Shown: positions 1 to 5,156, numbered from the stretch's first letter. The stretch is 5,695 bases of DNA from Pseudomonadota bacterium (GCA_030610915.1 JAUWQS010000125.1:1-5695), one strand, 5' to 3'. The notes: generated by a model not told the origin, from the letters alone. Program-made: numbers and translations.

Positions 1-70
1 AAAAGAGGTTTGATTTGTCTTAGATATATGGTTCTGGGGTATCAAATAGGAGTAAATGAGTCCCCTTTTA

Positions 71-104
71 ATTTGGATACCTCGCCTCTGCCGGGCATCC
101 AAAT
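71..104. repeat. Small inverted repeat downstream of the ATPase gene
   Basis: Arms ATTTGGATACC (71-81) and GGCATCCAAAT (94-104) pair at 10 of 11 positions around a 12-base loop. No T-run follows on the minus strand, so terminator function is doubtful. Confidence 0.45.
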
Positions 105-148
105 AAGTAGGCTAACTTGTTCAGAAATATTTATGGGATAACGGCAGT

Positions 149-171
149 GCTCCTGCGTGGGAATGCATGCC
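149..171. repeat. Remnant of a dispersed TCCTGCGTGGGAATGCAT repeat
   Basis: This string recalls the CTCGTTCCCACGCTCCTGCGTGGGAATGCA repeats (shown here with its known half at 150-168) found between genes in many environmental bacteria. The partner arm is missing, so it seems decayed. The rest of 1-247 shows no credible gene. Confidence 0.4.
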
Positions 172-247
172 AAACAAGGAAATGTAATCCCTACCCGTTT
201 TGGAACTGAAGATTTTTGAGGTAACGAGGTCTGCAATCCGGCAGCGG

Positions 248-1564
248 CTACTTCTTCCCATATAATTCCGGAAACAAAGTAATGGCATATAGCGGGTAAT
301 TACAAATTCTACCGTCATGACGAAGATTTAAAAGTGTCGTTCGTGATAATATTATAGGATTGAATTGCTTGTCGAACGAGATAAGGCTTTTGCTTTTCGG
401 ATTAATGCCTGCCTTAGCTTCAAGGGGATAAATCTGAGAAACAAATTCACAAAGAAAGTCTGTCTCAGCCTTTTTCCCTTCACTTGTCCAATAATATAAA
501 TCGACTCCTTTTTCTGAGCGCAATTGCTGAGCAACATAATTTTCCACAAAGGCCCCTTTGAATTCGCTGAACAAACGATTCCTGCCGGCAAGTAATTGGG
601 GGGACAAATTGACCATCGCACCGAGAATACCGAGATCAAGAACAAAGACCTTGAAATTGCTTCTATTTATATATCCTTTCAGTGGAGTCTTCGCCGTTGT
701 AACCTGATATGACTTGTATATTAAACCGGCATTTTCCAGCCATTGGAGAGCGCTTTCATACTCCCTGCCCCGGGTACTTTTTCGGATTGCAGTAAAAACG
801 AACTTTTTGTTTTCCTTTGCCAGGTGAGTTGGTATAGAATCCCATATTCTGCCCAGTTTGGGAATGTCCGATGTGATTGCATGTTTGGAAAAATCAAGCA
901 GATATGAATTAATAATATCTTTCTGGATTTTCCGTACATCACCCAGATTGCCTGTTTCAATAAAAAGCCTGACCGGTTCCGGCATCCCTCCGACATAAAA
1001 ATACCTTGCCAGTAGATCAAGCAATTCGTTATGAAATGGTTGTGGAAACGGAGAAAATTCATTCTTTGTTTCTATTAACTGCCGAAGGCCCGATTTTCCG
1101 ACAGCGTCCAGGAACTCAGGAAATGTCATCGGATACATATCGAGGAAACTAACTTTCCCAACGGGAAATGATCGAGGTCGGGACAGCGTTATGCCGATAA
1201 GCGAACCTGCGGCGGCAATATGGTATTCCTGCGCCTGTTCGCTGAAATACTTTAATGCATTTAAGGCGTTATTCGAGGCTTGAATTTCGTCAAAGATAAT
1301 CAGACACTTTCCCGGCTTTATTCCCAGGTTCAGATAGAGAGACAGGTTAGAGATTATCTGTTTTGGATCAAGCTTTTGCCGGAAGAAATCATCAATTGCG
1401 GGATCTTCTTCGAAATTGAGGTAGACCACACTTTCATACTCTTTTCTCCCAAGATCTTGCAAAATATACGTCTTTCCAACCTGACGAGCGCCTCTCAGAA
1501 GCAAAGGCTTTCGTCTCTGGGACGATTTCCACTCAAGCAAGTTCTTGTAAATATCTCGCTTCAT
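248..1564 (-). CDS. AAA-type ATPase with DUF4143-like C-terminal region (438 aa)
   Basis: Standalone P-loop ATPase of the AAA_14/DUF4143 type, probably cytoplasmic. Seen: Walker A GARQVGKT at residues 25-32; Walker B CLIIFDE ending in D92-E93; a GS pair at 120-121 where a sensor is expected; then the family segment FPVGKVSFLDMYPMTFPEFL. The middle (about 180-330) fits a helical/winged-helix region. The C-terminal part has a PD-(D/E)xK-like pattern: D369 in ETDFL, then E382-A-K384 in PLEAKAG. Length is usual for the family and nothing looks truncated. The ATG start is favoured because relatives typically begin a few residues before the KRDIY..LL-EWK segment. No Shine-Dalgarno is visible, but a promoter lies directly upstream. 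It is separated from the envelope genes by 783 bases of repeats and looks independently transcribed. Many genomes carry several paralogues with no fixed neighbours. Substrate and biological role are unknown, and I assign none. Confidence 0.93.
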   Translation of the reverse strand: MKRDIYKNLLEWKSSQRRKPLLLRGARQVGKTYILQDLGRKEYESVVYLNFEEDPAIDDFFRQKLDPKQIISNLSLYLNLGIKPGKCLIIFDEIQASNNALNALKYFSEQAQEYHIAAAGSLIGITLSRPRSFPVGKVSFLDMYPMTFPEFLDAVGKSGLRQLIETKNEFSPFPQPFHNELLDLLARYFYVGGMPEPVRLFIETGNLGDVRKIQKDIINSYLLDFSKHAITSDIPKLGRIWDSIPTHLAKENKKFVFTAIRKSTRGREYESALQWLENAGLIYKSYQVTTAKTPLKGYINRSNFKVFVLDLGILGAMVNLSPQLLAGRNRLFSEFKGAFVENYVAQQLRSEKGVDLYYWTSEGKKAETDFLCEFVSQIYPLEAKAGINPKSKSLISFDKQFNPIILSRTTLLNLRHDGRICNYPLYAITLFPELYGKK

Positions 1565-1571
1565 GTAAATC

Positions 1572-1601
1572 TTTATAGTATATATTTAACAGACATGTCA
1601 A
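1572..1601 (-). promoter_or_regulatory. Sigma70-type promoter of the ATPase gene
   Basis: On the minus strand a perfect -35 TTGACA (1596-1601) is followed after 18 bases by TATAAA (1572-1577). The predicted RNA start is about 1565-1567, zero to three bases before the ATG at 1564, so the mRNA would be leaderless or nearly so. This agrees with the lack of a ribosome binding site. Alternative -10 boxes exist (TACTAT at 1575-1580, spacer 15) but have poorer spacing. Inferred from sequence only. Confidence 0.6.
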
Positions 1602-1620
1602 GACAATATGGGGGAGTAAT

Positions 1621-1636
1621 TGTGAATATATTCACA
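1621..1636. promoter_or_regulatory. CRP/FNR-class operator-like palindrome
   Basis: TGTGAATATATTCACA is a perfect 16-base palindrome that matches the CRP core TGTGA-N6-TCACA exactly. Its centre (1628.5) is about 62 bases upstream of the predicted ATPase transcription start, which is the position class I CRP activators use in Escherichia coli. A weaker copy of the same pattern (TGTGA-N6-TCACT, 1653-1668) is centred 32 bases further up, about three helical turns. The regulator itself is not in the window. Confidence 0.5.
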
Positions 1637-1770
1637 CAATACGGCTGAATAATGTGATAACGGTCACTAAACATGGGGAGAGAGCGGGGAAGTCCATCAG
1701 CAAGTAAATAACTTGATAGTATAGGAATTTCCATTTTTTGATCAATCTTATTAATGTGTTGCCAGGTGGG

Positions 1771-1825
1771 CGCGGCTTCCCAGCCGCGAACCAGCGGATT
1801 ACCGGATCGCGGCTGGAAAACCGCT
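1771..1825. repeat. REP-like GC-rich inverted repeat
   Basis: Arms 1771-1789 and 1807-1825 pair at 16 of 19 positions around a 17-base loop. The left arm is itself a small hairpin (CGCGGCT, loop TCCC, AGCCGCG). The pattern resembles the GCGGCTGGAAA..CCGCTCCTAC repeats dispersed in many proteobacterial genomes. No T-run follows on either strand, so it is not a canonical terminator, although it could protect or attenuate a transcript leaving pgsA. Confidence 0.75.
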
Positions 1826-1882
1826 CCTACAGATTGGTTAATTTTTTCGGAGCTTCTTGATGAATAATGTGATAGGTTAATG

Positions 1883-1997
1883 GTATCAGCTCAATAAATA
1901 GGGGATTACATTTTTAAAGTGTTGGTCTCGATCCACGGTAAGCGTTTACTGAACATTGAAATTAGAAATTGAAAATTCGGCCTTTATGCTTTTGTAC
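1883..1997. repeat. Long direct repeat, copy A
   Basis: The first 71 bases (1883-1953) are identical to 2197-2267. The remainder is similar but diverged, ending in the shared GCTTTTGTAC. The two copies are offset by 314 bases. I do not recognise the unit. It has no coding frame. Confidence 0.9.
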
Positions 1998-2076
1998 GAC
2001 TCGACTGAGCTCACGCCGAAGCCTGTCAACTCGTAAATTCGTTTCATCTCTCCCAAATTTCTAATTTCCAATTTCA
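1957..2076. repeat. AT-rich inverted repeat (GAAATT-type)
   Basis: The 23-base arm 1957-1979 is nearly the reverse complement of 2054-2076. A related string occurs at 2271-2301 in direct-repeat copy B. Repeats of the form GAAATTGGAAATTAGAAATTTG are common between genes in delta-proteobacteria and related groups (from memory). The 74 bases between the arms include the GAGCTC-centred palindromic repeat at 2001-2025. Confidence 0.65.
2001..2025. repeat. GAGCTC-centred palindromic repeat, intergenic copy
   Basis: It shares the 11-base core CGACTGAGCTC, and a GCC(G/T)AAG flank, with the copy inside the coding region at 4310-4339. This copy is degenerate: two extra bases follow GAGCTC and the outer arms no longer pair. 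It shows that the element is a dispersed repeat and not part of the gene's original sequence. Confidence 0.6.
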
Positions 2077-2196
2077 AGCCGTGAATGGCTAAGATTCACA
2101 CAGATGAACGCAGACAGGTTTAAATACAAAGAAATCATGTGACTATACAGGTGGGTAGGCTGAAGGTATTTAGCAAAAAACTAACAACCTTCTACT

Positions 2197-2317
2197 GTAT
2201 CAGCTCAATAAATAGGGGATTACATTTTTAAAGTGTTGGTCTCGATCCACGGTAAGCGTTTACTGAATATTGAAATCAGAAAATAGAAATTGGAAATTTG
2301 GTCTTCGTGCTTTTGTA
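2197..2317. repeat. Long direct repeat, copy B
   Basis: Second copy of the unit at 1883-1997: 71 identical bases (2197-2267), then an AT-rich tail carrying a few additional bases, again ending in GCTTTTGTAC. It lies about 30 bases downstream of the pgsA stop. Exact identity over the first part and drift in the second suggest a recent duplication or gene conversion, with the AT-rich tail evolving faster. Confidence 0.9.
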
Positions 2318-2347
2318 CTGTTGATGGTGGATTGGGATCATGTGTAA

Positions 2348-2908
2348 CTACTCAACACTATTTATAAGTTTTACCCCTTTCATTACATAATTCAAGCCGG
2401 AAATAATGGTAAAAAGGGCAGTTGCCCAATAGACCAGTTCAATCAGCCGATGATTAAAATACAACGGCAAATATCCTGACGCAAGGACAAGAAAGATCGT
2501 CATAAATTGAAGCGTTGTATTTACTTTACTCACAAAAGCAGGGCGGATTTCAAGGGAGATCGACATGAGAAAAAGCACTGAAATGCCGAGCAGTATAATA
2601 AAATCTCTGCTTACGACGATTACGGTAAGCCAGGGCGGGATCATTCCAAGAACCGATAAAGTCACAAAACAACTAATAATCAAGGCCTTATCGGCCAGTG
2701 GATCCATGTATGAACCAAGGACTGTTTTCTGCTTCAATATCCTCGCCAGAAAACCATCGATAGCATCACTGGCGCCTGCTAAAATAAAGACAATAAGAGC
2801 GTTAAAAAAAAGCCCCTGGATTAAGAATATAACAAGAACCGGAACAAGGAGTAGTCTTGCCAGGGTCAGAAAATTCGGTATGTTCATATCCTGGAACCAC
2901 GGAGTCAC
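2348..2908 (-). CDS. pgsA: CDP-diacylglycerol--glycerol-3-phosphate 3-phosphatidyltransferase (PgsA-type)
   Basis: Integral inner-membrane enzyme of the CDP-alcohol phosphatidyltransferase family. It probably makes phosphatidylglycerol phosphate from CDP-diacylglycerol and glycerol 3-phosphate. Seen: the full family signature D48-x2-D51-G52-x2-A55-R56-x8-G65-x3-D69-x3-D73 with correct spacing, and several hydrophobic membrane segments (about 16-46, 75-115, 128-150, 157-178). The 186-aa length is normal. The GTG start at 2908 overlaps the upstream lipoprotein gene's stop as GTGA, suggesting translational coupling, but no good Shine-Dalgarno precedes it. The internal ATG at 2887 (Met8) would give MNIPNFLTLARLLLVPV, the usual beginning for this family, so the protein may start there (179 aa). 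It is the last gene of the minus-strand cluster. Family assignment is firm; glycerol-phosphate as acceptor is the likeliest choice because the start of the protein is PgsA-like. Confidence 0.92.
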   Translation of the reverse strand: MTPWFQDMNIPNFLTLARLLLVPVLVIFLIQGLFFNALIVFILAGASDAIDGFLARILKQKTVLGSYMDPLADKALIISCFVTLSVLGMIPPWLTVIVVSRDFIILLGISVLFLMSISLEIRPAFVSKVNTTLQFMTIFLVLASGYLPLYFNHRLIELVYWATALFTIISGLNYVMKGVKLINSVE

Positions 2909-3504
2909 ACAGAATCAGGACCATCAGGAAGAGTTTTAAGGGATTTCTCCACAACTTCATCAACAGCTGTCTCATAAATCTGGCATGCTTTCATCTCAAG
3001 CCATCTCCGTGAAAACCCATAATTTCTCTTTATGACCCTGTGGTATGCTTTCCAGAGTGTCTCCCCTGTCTTCGTGCTTCTCAACTCGAATGAGGCTGAA
3101 ACTATTGTGGGGGCATAAAAATAAACAAAGGAGGTTTTCCGCTCGGTCAGTGTGCAATACATCACGGCATCTACACCTAACAACTCTCCCACGACCACGG
3201 GAGGAATCTTTCCCGCCGCGCGTCCTCTCTCATCCCTGTAAATTTGAGAAAGCCTCTCATCAATTATTTCAAACGGTATCTTGGGGTAACCCTTAAAATA
3301 TAGTTCTTCAAATATCTTTCCCCTCAGAATCAGCGCCGCCTGCGCATCGGATGTCTCGTTTTCAACCGGCAGCACTGCAACAAGCCGTGGGGCACCTTCT
3401 CCGTTAGCGGAAATTACCGGAGAAAAATTCTTGTGCCCGCAGCTTGAAACAAGACAGACAACAGCTAATAGAAAAAACACTTCCTTTGTTCTACTTATAA
3501 ACAC
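2905..3504 (-). CDS. DUF799/GNA1162-like outer-membrane lipoprotein
   Basis: Predicted lipoprotein of 199 residues. A hydrophobic signal segment (8-20) leads to the lipobox V19-S20-S21-C22. The +2 residue is Gly, not Asp, which by the E. coli rule favours the outer membrane. The mature part has an opening beta strand RLVAVLPVENET, then LLGVDAVMYCTLTE, then ELRSTKTGETLWKA. This order matches the DUF799 family (neisserial GNA1162-like), whose fold recalls the TolB/CsgG type of periplasmic domain. The GTG start is well supported: GGAGGT (3511-3516) sits 6 bases before it. It begins 22 bases after the preceding gene and overlaps pgsA by 4 bases, so it belongs to the same operon. In Neisseria, DUF799 lipoproteins sit beside CsgG and DUF4810 genes; here a CsgG-like protein precedes it. 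The function is unproven, probably part of a multi-lipoprotein envelope complex. Confidence 0.85.
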   Translation of the reverse strand: MFISRTKEVFFLLAVVCLVSSCGHKNFSPVISANGEGAPRLVAVLPVENETSDAQAALILRGKIFEELYFKGYPKIPFEIIDERLSQIYRDERGRAAGKIPPVVVGELLGVDAVMYCTLTERKTSFVYFYAPTIVSASFELRSTKTGETLWKAYHRVIKRNYGFSRRWLEMKACQIYETAVDEVVEKSLKTLPDGPDSV

Positions 3505-3510
3505 TTATAC

Positions 3511-3516
3511 ACCTCC
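3511..3516 (-). promoter_or_regulatory. Ribosome binding site deciding the GTG start of the DUF799-like lipoprotein
   Basis: GGAGGT on the minus strand, 6 bases before the GTG at 3504. It is the strongest ribosome binding site in the window. It lies directly beside the heptamer repeat, in the 22-base gap after the preceding gene. Confidence 0.8.
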
Positions 3517-3518
3517 AT

Positions 3519-3549
3519 TTCACGGTTCACGGTTCACGGTTCACGGTTC
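3519..3549. repeat. Tandem heptamer (TTCACGG)n across a gene end
   Basis: Four and a half uninterrupted copies of TTCACGG (minus strand CCGTGAA). The repeat encodes the last residues (..NREP) and supplies the TGA stop of the gene ending at 3527. Each unit contains TGA on the minus strand and seven is not a multiple of three, so three units stop all three frames. A decayed two-unit version (GGTTCACGGTTCATGGTT) occurs at 5078-5095. Confidence 0.9.
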
Positions 3550-4438
3550 TCAGCTCTATGCTATTTCGACTAACGTCCATTACTTCAAGTGAAAAACAGC
3601 CGAAGTTTTTCACGGCAAGTTCATCTGCGAGAGACTGAGCATCCCCCCGCACCTCCATGCCCAGTGTAACTGTGCCCGATTCAATCTTCTTAGGACGAAT
3701 ATTTTTCACACCTCTTAGCTTTGTCTCTAATGCGGATTTAAATCCGACAAAATCGGAATATTTCTTTATTCCATGAACAGTCATGTCAATCATTGTGATG
3801 GAACCGGCTTGCTCCAGCCACCCGTCTATAATCTGAGGCATGAGGAGATTTGCCAGCTGAGCGGCCGCTTTTTCCATCGCTTTTGTTCCTCCGGCCAGAT
3901 CATCCATATCAACAGATGATCCGTGGGTACTCGCCGATGCTATGACAGCCCCGTTATCTGTTCTTATAGCCTTTCCTGTAATACTGGCCCGAAAAGATTT
4001 CATTATGGTGCCGGCTATATTCCCTGCACATTTTGTCAAAACTTTACCCACTATTACAAGTTCCGCATCCACACTGTTTCCTATACCAACAGCATACTCA
4101 TCGCTGTGGGATTTTCCTGCATCGATCCTATCAGTCAGAACCACGCGATCAATAAAACCAAAACCCTCCTCTGCAAACATGGATCGGATAACGCCTTCAC
4201 AAATGGCAGGTTCCGGCGAATCCCAACTGCGGATGGAATTTGCCTGCCCAATACTCTGTTCCTCAAAGAAAACCAGAATTCTGGGCATCTTCCTGTTTAC
4301 CTCAACATCGGTTCGACTGAGCTCGCCTAAGTCCGAACCACCGGCACCGGATGCCCGGTGTTTATCTACCCCCCAGCCAACAATCTCTAAGGGATACCAG
4401 AAGCTGCAGAATATAATAAAAATCAGTAATTTTTTCAA
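3527..4438 (-). CDS. Exported CsgG/FlgT/TolB-N-like envelope protein (start re-assigned)
   Basis: The frame stays open to 4636, but residues upstream of 4438 are encoded by the repeat element at 4469-4725 and look non-coding. The proposed start is the TTG at 4438, preceded after 7 bases by GGGGAG (4446-4451). This gives 303 residues beginning (M)KKLLIFIIFCSFWYPLEIV, a credible signal peptide, so the protein is probably periplasmic. The mature part has RILVFFEEQSIG, an adjacent E/V-rich helix, SVDAELVIVGKVL, and RASITGKAIRTDNGAVIASAS, in the order seen in CsgG/FlgT/TolB-N-like proteins. The last 90 residues (from ITMIDMTVHGIKKYSDFVGFKSAL) resemble the small alpha/beta domain found with FlgT-like proteins. 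There is no lipobox cysteine. A 30-base palindrome encodes residues 34-43, and the heptamer repeat supplies the last codons and stop. Neighbours on both sides are lipoprotein genes. Family placement is from remembered patterns and is moderate; function is unknown. Confidence 0.75.
   Translation of the reverse strand: MKKLLIFIIFCSFWYPLEIVGWGVDKHRASGAGGSDLGELSRTDVEVNRKMPRILVFFEEQSIGQANSIRSWDSPEPAICEGVIRSMFAEEGFGFIDRVVLTDRIDAGKSHSDEYAVGIGNSVDAELVIVGKVLTKCAGNIAGTIMKSFRASITGKAIRTDNGAVIASASTHGSSVDMDDLAGGTKAMEKAAAQLANLLMPQIIDGWLEQAGSITMIDMTVHGIKKYSDFVGFKSALETKLRGVKNIRPKKIESGTVTLGMEVRGDAQSLADELAVKNFGCFSLEVMDVSRNSIELRTVNREP
4310..4339. repeat. Palindromic repeat inside a coding region
   Basis: The element is GGTTCGACT, GAGCTC core, then AGTCCGAACC: an imperfect palindrome with pairing 9-10-base arms. 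It is exactly 30 bases long and in register with the reading frame, encoding GSDLGELSRT (residues 34-43), just after the signal peptide. A related copy is intergenic at 2001-2025. Right beside it, 4339-4344 and 4355-4360 (CACCGG/CCGGTG) form a further small inverted repeat. Confidence 0.8.
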
Positions 4439-4445
4439 ACAAAAT

Positions 4446-4451
4446 CTCCCC
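4446..4451 (-). promoter_or_regulatory. Ribosome binding site deciding the TTG start at 4438
   Basis: GGGGAG on the minus strand with a 7-base spacer to TTG. Together with the KKLLIFIIF signal sequence immediately downstream, it argues that the longer open frame reaching 4636 is not the true gene. Confidence 0.7.
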
Positions 4452-4468
4452 AATCCCGTAGCCGTGCA

Positions 4469-4725
4469 CCGCAGAGAACGCAGAGCTCGCTGAGAAACTA
4501 TTTTTGTAAGCCAGGAACTAACCCGGAAAAGCCGGAAAAGCTGAAAGGCTTTTGCTGGGTTTCGCACCTCAACCCAACTAATAGCCCATAGATGAGTAGT
4601 TACGCACGGACAAACCTGTCTGCGTGCTACGCACACAGGCAGACAAGTTTGTCCATGCCACCCGCCCGCCAGTTAATCCTAAGTTAATTGTTTGATCGTC
4701 TCTGCGCTCTCTGCGTTCTCTGCGG
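4469..4725. mobile_element. Composite MITE-like inverted-repeat element
   Basis: Terminal arms 4469-4495 and 4699-4725 are inverted copies, 24 of 27 positions matching, built from CTCTGCG units. The right arm abuts the TAA stop of the 110-aa gene; the left ends 18 bases before the next gene's ribosome binding site. Inside are a long hairpin (4608-4623 with 4639-4654, 15 of 16 pairing), a hairpin TGGGTT/AACCCA (4556-4561, 4571-4576) and another AAAAGCC/GGCTTTT (4527-4533, 4547-4553). No transposase is encoded. It could be one non-autonomous element or several repeats nested by chance. I see no clear target-site duplication. Confidence 0.5.
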
Positions 4726-5058
4726 TTAACCGCTTTTCAATTTTTCAATTTCTTCTCTGATAATCCTTTCCGCAATCACGGGCACCATTTCTCTGGCAAC
4801 TCTCTCCGTAATCTCAGACACCTTCTTTACCTCTTCATCATTCAAATCACAACGATCAACGCCCTCCGCTTGACAAACCTCTTCGATAACATCAACCAGG
4901 TCGTAAATCCTGTCACTTTCCGTTAATACTTTTCCATTTTTGTTCCCGGTAATCTCAAGACCATCTTCAACAGAAGGAAGTACATCATTCAATTCTATAA
5001 TATTCTTTACGGGTGTTCCTTCACCTTCCCCTAAGACAGGTCTTTCATCCTTGCGCAC
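4726..5058 (-). CDS. Small acidic protein with PopZ/DUF2497-like C-terminal helix (110 aa)
   Basis: There is no signal peptide or membrane segment, so it is probably cytoplasmic, unlike its exported neighbours. Seen: a charged start, then two copies of a short motif, IIELNDV (20-26) and IYDLVDV (51-57), each preceded by polar linker. The end is amphipathic and helical, ERVAREMVPVIAERIIREEIEKLKSG split as 85-102 and 103-110. This tail resembles the C-terminal oligomerisation helices of PopZ/DUF2497 proteins and the tails of some delta-proteobacterial regulators. The GTG start has AAGGAG (5067-5072) 8 bases upstream, good support. It lies between the LPP20-like gene (108 bases upstream, repeat-filled) and the CsgG-like gene (287 bases downstream, repeat-filled). 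Function is unknown; a self-assembling scaffold or partner of the envelope proteins is only a guess. Confidence 0.75.
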   Translation of the reverse strand: MRKDERPVLGEGEGTPVKNIIELNDVLPSVEDGLEITGNKNGKVLTESDRIYDLVDVIEEVCQAEGVDRCDLNDEEVKKVSEITERVAREMVPVIAERIIREEIEKLKSG

Positions 5059-5095
5059 GATGGTCTCTCCTTAATTAGGTTCACGGTTCATGGTT

Positions 5096-5156
5096 GTAGG
5101 GGCAATCCTATGTGATTGCCCTGGTTTGCAGGGCAGGCACACAGGCCTGCCCCTAC
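5096..5156. repeat. Folded dispersed repeat (two hairpins closed by an outer stem)
   Basis: Outer arms GTAGGGGCA (5096-5104) and TGCCCCTAC (5148-5156) are exact reverse complements. Two alternative inner hairpins lie within: GGGCAATC/GATTGCCC (5100-5107, 5114-5121) and GGGCAGGC/GCCTGCCC (5131-5138, 5145-5152). The sequence matches the GTAGGGGCAGGCCTGTGTGCCTGCCC repeats common in environmental anaerobes (from memory). It fills the gap between two operon genes. There is no T-run for a terminator. Confidence 0.8.

Larger units (their letters stand above)
1565..2347. other. Gene-free, repeat-rich intergenic stretch
   Basis: No convincing coding region on either strand. The stretch contains the ATPase promoter and operator-like site (1572-1668), a REP-like hairpin (1771-1825), two copies of a long direct repeat (1883-1997 and 2197-2317), an AT-rich inverted repeat (1957-2076), a copy of a short GAGCTC-centred palindromic repeat (2001-2025), and fragments of other common dispersed repeats around 2085-2115 and 2150-2175. 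The 14-base string TGAATAATGTGATA occurs at both 1646-1659 and 1861-1874, which suggests that 1646-1682 is a decayed third start of the direct-repeat unit. I see no clear intrinsic terminator for the operon ending at 2348. Confidence 0.75.

Noticed and set aside
56..106. A 16-codon plus-strand frame (ATG at 56) with AGGAG three bases upstream
   Set aside because: The spacer is too short, the frame covers the inverted repeat at 71-104, and nothing else supports translation.
42..318. Two short minus-strand open frames (42-236 and 121-318) downstream of or overlapping the ATPase end
   Set aside because: One overlaps the end of the ATPase in another frame, both run through repeat remnants, neither has a good ribosome binding site, and neither translation resembles a protein family.
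1280..1648. Plus-strand frame of 122 codons opposite the ATPase 5' end
   Set aside because: It is antisense to a clear Walker A/B region and crosses the promoter; its composition is that of an antisense shadow.
1771..1825. Intrinsic terminator
   Set aside because: The stem is strong, but no T-run follows on either strand and it lies over 500 bases from the nearest upstream stop codon.
1883..2317. CRISPR array or insertion-sequence ends
   Set aside because: There are only two copies, far too long and widely spaced for CRISPR, with no cas genes, no transposase and no terminal inverted repeats framing the pair.
3923..4493. Plus-strand frames of 135 and 183 codons opposite the CsgG-like gene
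   Set aside because: Antisense shadows: they extend across the in-gene palindrome and the repeat element, and show no domain.
4439..4636. N-terminal 66 residues of the longer frame as a real domain
   Set aside because: They are encoded by inverted-repeat arms and hairpins; a good ribosome binding site and signal peptide follow at 4438.
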